From assembly GCA_964036045.1 (NCBI GenBank), contig OZ038389.1:62758359-62822358 (forward strand): 64,000 nucleotides of DNA. The letters run 5' to 3'. Positions 13,501 through 23,400 of this stretch are shown here, piece by piece. The position numbers and the translations under genes are program-made. Within the stretch, counting starts at the first letter, position 1, and each line of letters opens with the position of its first letter. Below the pieces are notes generated by a model. That model searched no databases. It was given only the letters and a program-made list of their open reading frames with translations, and had not been told where the DNA came from. The DNA comes from Eutreptiella sp. 'Long Island Sound 2002'. Lineage: Eukaryota; Euglenozoa; Euglenophyceae; Eutreptiales; Eutreptiaceae.

Positions 13501-14778
13501 GGAAACAGGGGCTGCAGTGTAGGGGGTAGTCCCCGTCCTTGTACTCCAGGACTAGGCCAGCGTCGATACATTCTTGTATCTGTCGCTCGATCTCGTCGGC
13601 CTGCTCTATAGGAGCTGGATAGGGTCTCCTCCGGATCTTGTGACCCACAAACTCGGGTTTCAGCTTGAGGTCCATCTGTACCAGCTTGTCACATGAGGCT
13701 GGAGGGGGTAGTTCTCCGAACACCTCCAGATAGGTCCTTATAAGCTTCTGTACCCGCGGGTCCAAGACCTTGATCTTGTCCTCCATGTCCTCGTCAGAGT
13801 GTAAGTTGCTGGCCCCCTGAGTAATAGACGTCGGGAGGTGGTCCTCCACCGACTCTTCGCCCGTGGTAGTATCCTTCAGCCCCTGGTAGGCATACAGAAG
13901 GTCTTGTTCAACCATCTCCGGTGGACGATGGCAACATAGGCAAGCTCGAGGGGGTTCACATACACATTCCTCCGAGAGGTCGTCCTCCTCTGGGGTCATC
14001 ACATGGGCGCCCCACACGCTCTTCATGAGCTTAAGATCTACCTCCCTTTGCCAGGTGGTGATCTTCTGTTCGAGGTCCTCCTTCAATTGGGATAGGTCTC
14101 CCATACGTCCTTGCTTCAGTGGCCATGAGCTGCGGGTAGGCTTCGTGTAGCATAGCTTTTTCGCCACCAACTTCCTCTTGGAATCCACATACTCCCTGAG
14201 CCTGGATCGAGGGTCCAGCTCCTCGTCCAGGGGGTCTTCCATCCTCATGGAGAGTAGGGGTTGTAGTGGGGCGACGTACTCGGCGTTCTCCACTTCCTCC
14301 ACGCAGGTCTGCACGAAGAAGGCGTCGTGCTCAGTTTCGTCTTCTGAGTGGATAGAGCTAGGTAGCTCAGATAGTCCACACTCAGAGACTCCATCAGGAA
14401 CAGGTACACGGCAGGGAGAGTTGGGGGCGTTGGTGTCAGTCACGACGTACTCATCTCCTCCGGGTGTAGTCTCTACAGCATCTTGAGGTCGTAGGCGATC
14501 CTTCAAGTCACCCAAGGCGAGTCCATCGCTTTCTCGTTGTATAGTCTGGACCAGAGTCGGGTCCAGGTCCTCCCAGGGGATGGTGGTAAGACTTCCGTCC
14601 ACCACGCTGAGCATACTCCCCCATCCGGGCTTCCCAATAGGCGTCTTGCGTCCCAGAGGCACGTAGATGGCCTCATCAGGCAAACGAACAGAGCTGATAG
14701 TCAGCCTGTCCAGGAGGTTTCGCCAGTACTCGTCGCCCCCATGGGCTCCCCAATCGGGGGAACACAGGACCATAAGTT
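10556..14778 (-). pseudogene. pol: pol of B1: reverse transcriptase, RNase H, integrase, chromodomain; N-terminus separated
   Basis: Long open frame. In order: reverse transcriptase (LVVDYGELNKK near 13470, WKVMPFGVANAPALFQ near 13240), RNase H (ILVTDASNVGGGGTLFQW near 12680), zinc-binding HESSGHVGADRT...CPCRSC (about 11940-11810), integrase D (VDYTEMP), D (NSDEDVR) and E (NPLCERQIR) residues, and a C-terminal chromodomain (FLTLWEGFGVEEATWEP, about 10720). The catalytic motif reads HIDYVCLG near 13115, where B2 has HIDDVCLG, so the second catalytic Asp is lost and this copy should be inactive even if rejoined. The open frame extends to 14857, but the first 28 or so residues come from the retropseudogene inserted at 14780 and are not pol. 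The protease part is at 28735-29449. Confidence 0.85.
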
Positions 14779-14779
14779 T
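14762..14779. repeat. Target site duplication of the retropseudogene, left copy
   Basis: ACACAGGACCATAAGTTT, 18 bp, identical to 17367-17384. It spans the junction between B1 pol (ACACAGGACCAT) and the B2 LTR (AAGTTT), so the retropseudogene arrived after B2. Confidence 0.85.
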
Positions 14780-15720
14780 TTTTAAGACGTCACAAACTTT
14801 ATCAGAGTTCTCACAGGTCGTAGATAAGAGCAGGCTATGTACACAGATGCTGTGCATACTATCTACATGACCTTTTCATACTTGAACTGCGCTGACCGGT
14901 GTTGGAGACCGTGTGTGGGTGTTGGTGTTGATTTGGTGGAGGTGCATGAGTGTTGGTGTGAGTGTAGGTTGTACTTTTGGCTTTCATTAGGCCACTGGTT
15001 CACCAAGGTGGTTCCAGGAAAAATTTATCGAAGTGATAAGATAATAGACTGATAGACTTTGTAGAAAACTGATAGAAGTACCTGGTACTGGTAGGTTAGA
15101 TAACATACAAAGGAGAAGTTTTAGAAATGCCAAAAATTAGAACTGGCATCACCTGCAGAAAGTTGTCTGAAAACGCTGTGGCTGTGACCCCTCTGTTCAC
15201 TACATTTGGAAAACAACCCCGATCTTTCACCCTAGGGGAAAATCAGTGCCGGATCCATACAATGCAGGCAACAAACTAGCAATCAAAAGCAGGCAATGGT
15301 GACATTGCAGTGCAATTGATGCAGTGCAGGGAAGTCATTCTGGAGCAGCCAATATCAGATATACATGAAAAGGAAGAGCTGCAGAAAAGGATGTGAGTGT
15401 CTGTGTTCTGAGCTGTGATGGTGGTAGCATTGTTTGTCGAGTGTGTGTAAAGAGTGTTGACTTAGAGCTGTGGCGTGTGTTGCCGTGATGGAGTGTCTTG
15501 TTGTGAATGTGTTCTGTGAAAGCAGGGTGTGTTTGATCTGGCTCCTACAACATATACAAGTGAAATCTGAGCCAAGGGCAGCAATTCTTGCACCTCTGAG
15601 AGGTGTTTCGGCACCTTTCTTCGCAAAAACAATGCTTTGGTGACCAACTCAAACTTTTCATCAGTAAATCAGAACTTGAATCTGCACATGCATCAGTAAA
15701 CACACTCGTTGTATATATAG

Positions 15721-17323
15721 TTATGATGTAACAAGGTCTTCTGACCAGTAAAAACTGTTGCTGTCGTCAATAGCCTTTAAGTGGCTGTTTGCAATTAGAT
15801 ATTCTGTATAATCCTTCACGTACAAGATCTTTTGGATTTCCATCGTGGTGAGGCGACGAACGTCAGTAAGTTGAACTGCCTCGTTGTTGTTGCTGAGACA
15901 AAATTCACCAATAGCATTTACATACCACGATACTTTATTATCCTCCTTTGGTTGTACGGATAGCTTTGGCGTCGGCATTGTCTCGGTGGTCGTGCTTTGC
16001 GGCATCTGACTTTGATCATCAGCAAGGGAAGTGTTGTTGTTGGTTGGCTTTTCTTTATGACTAGAATTCGAAGCTGTGACTTCCGGCAATGGCTTTACCT
16101 TCCATATATTTGACGGTGAACTCGCTGGTTGGTACTGGTGGACTCGGGGCGCACTTTGAAGCCGTGTTCTGCAATTCGGAGAACCTTTTTTGTACCCAAG
16201 TCGTCGTTCATACTTGGAGGTGCTTGATGGAGACCTTCGACTCGTTGGTTGGTGCTGCTGCTTCGCTGTTGGTAGCGTGCCTTGGTTCTGTGTAGCTTTT
16301 TCGCTCACTTGCGTGCCAGGCAGTGTGCTGACAGGCCCTTTGGTCGTGGTGGTTTGCCTTGCAGCACGGGTCAGCAGGGTGTTAAACACATTTCCGGTGT
16401 CGAACTTTGAGCTCGGCAAGTAGCGTGCTGGTTGCGAGACAAGAGCTGTGTTGTACCCGTTCCCTGACGGCTTCGGCTTTTCACCAGCAACGTGTTGGCG
16501 AAGCGTTGGTGACGGCGTTTCCATTTCCGCTGATTTTTCTGGCGTCGAGTTTGAAATGTATTCATCATTGTCCTTTGGTTGCGACACAAGAGTGGCGCCG
16601 TACCTTTTCTTGGATGGCTTCGGCTTTTGACGAGTATCTTGTTGGCGATGCGTTGGCGAAGGTGTCACGTCGTACGTGCTCCTGAACGGCTTTGGCTTGT
16701 GACCAGCAACTGGTTGGCGATGTGTTGGAGACGGTGTTGCTATCTCCTCTGTTTCCGCTGGCGCTGGGTTTGAGCTACATTCATTATCATCCTCTGGTTG
16801 CGAGACAAAAGCTGTGTCGCACCTGTTCTTTGACGGCTTCGGCTTTTGACCAGCAGCTTGATGGCGGTGTGTTGGTGAAGGCAATACCTTTTTGGCTGAC
16901 TTGGTTGGCGCTGAGTTTGAGGTGGACTCGTCATCGCTGTTTTTGTTCGAGTCATTGACAGGCACTGCAAAGGCATCAAAAGGGGAAGAGCATGGTTGAA
17001 CGGCGGTTGTTGCAGTATTGCAGTTGTCTTGCAGCTTATTATTTGGCGTTGAAAGTGGGCGTGGAAAACGTGACTGTTGTCGCAGGAGGCGTTGAAGTTG
17101 TATTTCTGTTTCCAAAACTTCGAACAGAACCCAGTTTGACCACAGAGTTGTAACCACGACGTTCTGCAGGCTTTGAAGGACAGAAGCGGCAGGCGGCGGT
17201 ACTGTCAGCTTCTGCTGCTCTGCAGGCGTTTTGATCGGTGGATCGTTCAGCATTGATCGCAGGCGGAGCCTGGCCTGGATTTTGCGAAAACACTGCAGCC
17301 AGGTCTGCAGGTTGATCAGGCAT
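15721..17323 (-). pseudogene. Retropseudogene of an unrecognised repeat-containing protein
   Basis: The first reasonable ATG is at 17323 (MPDQPADLAAVFSQ), 16 bases after the spliced-leader relic. Around 17250 the natural-looking sequence passes to another frame, which then stays open for 510 codons (17253-15721, starting MLNDPPIKTP); a frameshift in the copy is likely. Residues of roughly 125-290 of the long frame contain about four imperfect units of some 45 residues with the core PSPTHRQ...KPKPS...VSQP. The protein is rich in Ser, Thr, Pro, Gln and Lys and looks disordered, except for a compact C-terminus (about the last 80 residues, with KVSWYVNAIGEFCL and MEIQKILYVKDYTEYL). I do not recognise the family. 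The intact source gene should exist elsewhere in the genome with introns. Confidence 0.6.
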
Positions 17324-17339
17324 TATAAAATGCTGTCAT

Positions 17340-17366
17340 CGAAAAAAAATAGACACTCAGAAAGTG
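17340..17366 (-). other. Relict euglenid spliced leader
   Basis: The minus strand reads CACTTTCTGAGTG, then TCTATTTTTTTTCG, followed by GATGACAGC. This matches the euglenid trans-spliced leader as I recall it, lacking only its first base. It sits exactly between the target duplication and the reading frame, where the 5' end of a trans-spliced mRNA belongs. Confidence 0.85.
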
Positions 17367-17384
17367 ACACAGGACCATAAGTTT
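17367..17384. repeat. Target site duplication of the retropseudogene, right copy
   Basis: Identical to 14762-14779. The first 12 bases repeat B1 pol sequence and the last 6 are the end of the B2 3' LTR. Confidence 0.85.
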
Positions 17385-18161
17385 ATAGTGTTTTCAGCAC
17401 TGTGTTTTTGCTTCTCCTGCTGCTTGCTGTAGGTGTAGGGTTTTCTGCTGCTTGTTTTGGAAGATGAAAACCTTTGTTTTGCAGAAATAGAGTCAATCCA
17501 GGATAACCCAAGCCAGAAGTGTGCAAAGAGGAGAAGACCAGGATCAAAGCATGAAGGGCTGCAGTGTAAACAGTGAAAGATGATTGGATATTCACAGAAA
17601 CTGCAACTCAGGTCACAAATGAATGCATATTCACAAAGATAGCTGAAATGTTTTTGGAAAAGAGTTAGAAAACTGCCCCATGGTCACTCTCTCTCCATAG
17701 TGCCATCTCAGGAGATGTGCACTCTTTGTTTTGGGTCCCATATGTGCTGAGGTGGCATGGTATGTGGCGATGAGGTCACTGCCATGTCACATGGGATCTT
17801 CCTACTTAGCTAGGCTGACCAGGAATTGAACCCAGGACCTCTCAAAAAGAGGTGCCCAGCCCCCTAGGGTGCATACCACTAGGATAGCTAAGAATTCATG
17901 GAAAAACATAGATAAATTCATAGGCTCTACTTTAGGTATGTCAGTGCTCAGTCAACTCAGGAAAAGATGAATAGCTTCACATTGAAAGGGGATTAAGGGG
18001 TCCACTCCATATCCTGATTGGGTGTTTGGTTCCATAGGTCAAAATGTGTTATCACCAGTTTTGGTGGGACCAATACTAAGATTAAAATGCATGGATGCTC
18101 AGTGCATCTCTAATACAACTAGAGTATGCCTCAAAGCAATGGAAAAGCACTTTTTCTTACT
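17379..18161 (-). repeat. 3' LTR of B2
   Basis: About 783 bp, matching 27953-28734 and 32052-32834. On the minus strand it begins AGTAAGAAAAAGTGC and ends CTATAAACTT. It does not have the usual TG...CA ends, but the start is shared with the family E LTRs. It contains a tRNA-like module at 17805-17892. Confidence 0.85.
17805..17892 (-). other. tRNA-like module inside the B2 3' LTR
   Basis: 88 bases framed by CTTAGCTA and TAGCTAAG, which pair like an acceptor stem. It has an A-box-like CCTAGTGGTATGC and a B-box-like GGTTCAATTCC in the correct order for RNA polymerase III, plus a hairpin CACCTC...GAGAGGT resembling a long variable arm. The anticodon is not clear, so I do not call a functional tRNA. 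Confidence 0.45.
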
Positions 18162-18170
18162 CCCCCCTTG
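18162..18170 (-). other. Polypurine tract of B2
   Basis: The minus strand reads CAAGGGGGG directly upstream of the 3' LTR, which begins AGTAAG. This is the expected primer for plus-strand DNA synthesis and fixes the LTR boundary. Confidence 0.7.
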
Positions 18171-20414
18171 TGCTGTGGTGGCCACCACTGTCGCATTTCA
18201 GGAAAAAGGGAATTTTTCTTGGCCTTTCCTTGGTTTCCACATCTACTTTAAAATACCTACAGTTTCCCTCACACTGAAAAATGAGCGCTCACCATGGCTG
18301 GCGCTCCTTTGCTGCTCTGTTTGTAACATATCCTACAGAAGACTCAGCGCTCATGGCGCTGCCGGGGCTCCTGTGGCTTGGTTGGGTTAGTATGGGAGCA
18401 TGCCAAGACATGTGCATATGCATCCCTCCCTCCAAGACGCAGCGTCGACACAAACCCAACGCAAGACACATTATACACACTCGCATGGGTTCTCGTAAAC
18501 CTGCTGGCGACCTGTGACCTGTCTTAGGGCGAAGGGAGTCGAGAAAGAAATTAATTTGCCCCTTGGTGGGGTCTTGGTTCTGCTCAGTCTCTCCAGGCAC
18601 CTGCGTTTCGGCCCGAACACGGCCTACTCAGCGAGGCTGCGCGTGGGTATCTGCAGAGGCAGGAATGGGAGAATTATGGACGAATCCACGCAAAAACGAA
18701 GCGACGACACCAAAATCCGTCAAATGACGGCGTAGAATTTTTCTGAAGGGAAACACACCTGAGCAGAATCCAATTGTGCATCAGAAGCACATTTTTATAG
18801 AAATTATAGTCATCTCTGGATTTTTTAAATCCAGAAATTCATACGCATAAAATGGCGGCGCGCAGGAGCGGCTCCTAGCAAAGCGCCGGAAAATGGAGAA
18901 ATAATGGAATTATAAACGTAGGTCTCACGTAGTCTTGAAAATGACGAGACACACATTAATAAATAAACATACAGATTCCACCCACACTAATGGAAGCTTC
19001 AAAAATTCAAGAATTCGAAAATGAACGAAAAGACTTCAATGAATCAGGTATAAACTACAGGTATGTTCATCTCGCATGCCGCATACACATTGCTCGTCTC
19101 GTGTCTCCGTGAACGAGCCTTGTAGCAGCGCTAACAAAGATAGAACGCGATAGAGGGATTGATTAGAAAGATTGCAGATGATTAGCGGTCAGATCAGGGT
19201 GATTAGACATACACACAAGTGCATTGCAACGTTCTTCGCGTGCGCCCCTCACTTGCTCTCTCTTCCAGCGGTAGGTAAGGTGAGTAAGCCCAGGCGGAGC
19301 CACCCCCTGGTGGAGTTCGTGATTGAGTGTCAGATGGGCAGGTTTGCCCAAACCCTTCGCGCATACTCGTGCATGCACACACACATTAAAGGGTAGGCCA
19401 CGCGAAGTGCACACGGTAAACCTTGTTTAGGCTACCCAGGGGCTCCTCGGTACGTTCTTTAAGAGAACCTGAGGAGTCCCTTAACGCTTGCTTGCTTGAC
19501 AAGGGTAGCTGGTCTTCCAGCGTGTTTGCGGACAGCGTATTATAGGTCACACTGAGAAGGGTATAATACCTGGAGTGTGGCTTGGTTCCTCCGCCGCAAA
19601 CGCCCTTTCATTTGCCTTTGTTTTACAGGTGGGCAGGTAGGGTGATTGGTGCAGCAGCCTTTTTTTATGCCCTGCTAAACAAGGGCGCAGATCACACAAA
19701 CAAGTAACTCCGCTCCGCCTGTGGCAGAGCAGGGAGTCCGACTTCATCGACATCTGCGCCTTGCACGCGAGAGCACTCCTTCCCTCCAAGCCCTAGCAGG
19801 GGAAGCGCGTTGTGGCGTCCCCTGTTAGGCCACAGTTGCTTAGCAGCGCTGTGTTCTCTTGCCATTTCACAGGAGGGTCGCTAGGACCCACGACGCCTTT
19901 GACTTCGCAACGCCCAGTAGAGTGTGCGTGTAGGAGTGGTAGTCCTGAGTGGGGGCTCGAGCCAGTTGCCCCAGTGCTCGCCCACCAGGATGGTGCCACT
20001 GTAGGGTGTGTAGGACCTGTAGTGCGTGTGTCACTGTCCCACCCGTTTCCTGCAATTTTAGCAGGGTTGGTGGGCTGTGGCAGTGGTTAGGTCAGTGTTT
20101 TGGCCACATAGCAAAACGGCGTTTTCATGCCTTCATAGCTTTTGGCCACCCCTCCCTGTAGTAGACAGATAGGTAGGGAAAACAATACCTGGATTAGTAC
20201 GCTGGGTATTCCCCAAAGGTTTTGCGCCAGCACAGAAATTGGGCGCTTAGGGGAGGGGAGACCCGGGGCGTACCCCGTGGCATCAATAAGCCAACCCTCC
20301 AGGTTTAGCAAGGGCGCAGACTTGGGTATAATTAGGACACCACTTCTGCGGCTTGCTCTCAGGACCTTAGGACTAGCACACTCACACATACGCTTTGGCA
20401 GGTAAGGGTAAGGT
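18171..20414 (-). other. Long non-coding 3' region of B2
   Basis: 2.2 kb between the end of pol and the polypurine tract. The pol-proximal kilobase (19434-20414) is shared with B1 (9573-10555). The rest shows no clear copy in the window and no coding sense; it includes the AT-rich stretch 18730-19060. I see no recognisable gene. Confidence 0.5.
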
Positions 20415-23400
20415 TCAGTCCCTAGCTTTAGTCTTGGAGGCAAGCGTCTCAGCGAGCCTCAGCAACTCACCAAGGTTGTTCTGGGACAAGTAGTCAACCA
20501 GAACTGAGTTTAGGCGTCCCTCAGGTAGAACAAATGCAGAGAAGGGCTCCCAGGTGGCCTCTTCGACTCCAAAAGCTTCCCAGAGGGTGAGGAAGCGCCA
20601 ACCCTGGCGATAGCGGTGGCGTAGGACAGACTTCACCAGGTAGAAGCCCTCCTTAGCCATCTCCTCGGCGTTCATGTCGGGGAGTTCACCTTCAACTTCC
20701 ATAGGGCTGGCGGCCCCTTGTAGGTCCAGAGCGGCGATTTCCTGGTCGTTCAGCTCCCACTCCTCCCCACAGAGGTCTTCAGGATCATGGTAGCGCTTCA
20801 GGTGTTGAGCAGCGCACACCAGGGTCCCCCCTAGCCGGGGAGAACACCGCACGGTGATACGGTGTCCATCCACAGATAGGATCTTGTACGGCCCGAAGTA
20901 TGGGTCATCGCTGGTAGAGCGTGGCCAGGCGGGTAGTCGACTGTGGTGCACCAGCACCCAGTCCCCCTCTTGGTAGGTGGCCGGTACACGGTGCTTGTTC
21001 TTCTTGTTCCACTGACGCTCCCTCACTCTCTGGAGCATAGCCTTGGCCTTGTCCACCTTCGCTTGTTGCTCTTGGACCCATTCACCCACAGAAGAATGGG
21101 TGTCCTCTGGATAGGGGGCATGTAGGAACCATGCCGGGCGCCCCATGAATAGCTCATTTGGCGAGTAGCCAGTAGCAGAACTCTCTTGGGAGTTCATCAT
21201 CAGGGATATGACGGGGAGTAGTCTCACCCAGTCTCTGGTGCGTTCAGTTTTGCACCAAATCCTGACGTTCTCCTTCAGGACACGAATCTGTCGCTCACAT
21301 AGGGGGTTGCTCGTGTGAGAGTAGGGAATCCCCGTAGACACCTGGACATTGAGCGACCTCAGAACCCTCTTGTACCAGCCAGTATCTGAGCGTACTCGTA
21401 CGTCCTCATCGGAGTTGATCTCCTTGGGCGCCCCATAGACACAAAACCACTCCTCCAGGAGTATCTTGATAGTCTCCTCCCCGGTAATGTGCTTGGTACA
21501 TGGGAACACCCTGGTAAACCTGGTCAACCCACAGGTTACCAGGAGGGCGAAGTCATAGCCCCCGAACTTCGGCATCTCCGTGTAGTCCACGTATAGAACA
21601 CTGTTGGCACAGTGTGGGATGGGCAGGGTCGAGTAGAGACCTCTGTCCCTGATATCCCCTGGTTTACAGGACCTGCACGGGCACTTGTCCACGATAGGCT
21701 GGAGTGTCTTCCGCAGTTGGTCGTCAGTCCACGTAGTGTGGAACCACTGCTTGAACAGCCTCAGGGTACGGTCAGCACCCACATGACCGCTGGACTCAGG
21801 GGTCCACTTCAGCATCGCTGGGACTCGGTCACTAGGCACCACAATGCGGTCCTCGTGCCGGAGGTAGCTCTTGTCCCTATTCCACTGGTCCTGGTTGACC
21901 AGGAGGGGTTCAAGGCGTTTCTCCAGGCGCTTGTAGATGTCCCCAAACTCCTTCAGGTACTCTGATTGTTGGAGTTCATCCAGGGGGCGTATCATGGTCA
22001 TGTTCAGGTCCAGGTGTACGTCCATACGGCTGAACGCCTCCTTAGCCAGCGCTTCAGACCGGGCACCAATCAGGGCGTCGAAGTTGTTGCGGCTGATGTA
22101 GTCGGCGCACTCGTTCTTCACTCCCTGGATATGGTGTACCGTCAGCCGTAGTTGACTGAGGTAGGTCCACCAGCGACGTAGCTTGGCCTTCTCAGGTGGG
22201 GGGCCCTTCTGGAAACTGCGGACCGGTTCTTGGTCGCACAGCCAGACCACAGGGTTACTCCCCAACAGTCGTGCTTGTGAGGATAGCACCAGCATACCCG
22301 CGAGCAATTCCTGCTCATAGGTGGAGTAGTTCCCCCTGGCCTGGTTCCACTTCCAGTTCCAGTGGCCCAGAGGTACTAGGACCCACTTGTCGTCAGGGTA
22401 GCTGTGCTTGAGGGTTCCATCTCGGTTGAGACCTTCCGTCCCCCATTGGGAAATGGCGAAGTCGAACTCCTCCTTCTCTAGTGCTTGCCATTGGAACAAC
22501 GTTCCACCACCGCCCACATTGCTGGCGTCGGTCACCAGGAGAATCTCCCCTTGTGCCCTAGGCAGGCCCAAGCACTTAGCGTTGGCTACCTTGTCTTTGA
22601 GCTCGTCAAACGCTTGTTGCTCTTGTGGGCCCCAGCGCCAAGTAGTACTCTTCTTGATCAAGTCCGTCAGAACGGCGCTGGTATAGGTGAAGTTCTTGAT
22701 GTGGCGGCGATAGAAGTTGCACGCCCCAATGAAACTGCGTACATCATGAAGTCCTTTCTTGGGGTCTTCGTGTCGTACCTTGGCATCCATCAGGGGTTTG
22801 GCCTTAGAGGCCGCTGAGGTCCACCACCCATAGCCAACGTCAAACCCCAGGTACTGCATGGTCTCCTGCATGAACTCACACTTCTCCAGCTTGAGTCGAG
22901 TGTGGTTCTCCTGGCAGACCGCAAAGAACTCACCCAAGAGGATTAGGTGATCCTCCTGGGTATTGGTACCGAGGCATACATCGTCGATATGAGCCTCCAT
23001 CTGGGCACCACGGGATATGAGCTCCTGCACCTTAGGTCTCCTTCGTAGGATGGACAAGATCTTGTTCATCAGCTCTTGGAACAGAGCGGGTGCGTTAGCC
23101 ACGCCAAACGGCATGACCTTCCACTTGAATACCCTCCCTTGAGGGGTGATGAAGGCCAGTAGTTCCTGCGCGTTCGGCGTCAGGTCCACTTGCCAGAATC
23201 CACTTCGCTTGTCCATCTTGGTCTTGTAGCGACAGGAGGCTATCTTCTCCAGGGTAGACTCCATATTGGGAATGGACCCTGAGTGGTTCAGCGTCTTCTT
23301 GTTCAGCTCTCCGTAGTCCACTACCAGCCGTTTGGCTGTAGACCCAGGTTTAGCCACCAGGAAACAGGGGCTGCAGTGTAGGGGGTAGTCCCCGTCCTTG

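Larger units (their letters stand above)
9573..14778 (-). mobile_element. Left half (3' half) of an old family B Ty3/gypsy element (B1)
   Basis: Contains the 3' non-coding region and most of pol of a family B element. Its pol stops abruptly after the sequence AGGACCAT, and the missing protease part begins at 28735 (ACGGGAACG), after the complete element B2. In the uninterrupted B2 pol these two sequences are adjacent (24630). B1 and B3 are therefore two halves of one element split by insertion of B2. Its 3' LTR must lie left of element C, outside the window. Confidence 0.8.
14780..17366 (-). mobile_element. Processed (retroposed) copy of a spliced-leader mRNA
   Basis: On the minus strand this 2.6-kb insert starts with a spliced-leader-like 27-mer (17366-17340), continues with a single-exon reading frame and an apparent 3' UTR, and ends in a short A tract (7 T on the plus strand at 14777-14783, three of which overlap the duplication). 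It is flanked by an 18-bp direct repeat. Spliced leader, no introns, A-tail and a long target duplication together are the hallmarks of target-primed reverse transcription of a mature mRNA by a LINE-type machinery. No transposon protein is encoded. Confidence 0.85.

Noticed and set aside
14779-14857. N-terminal extension of the B1 pol frame
   Set aside because: These codons belong to the 3' UTR of the inserted retropseudogene; family B pol resumes only at 14778.
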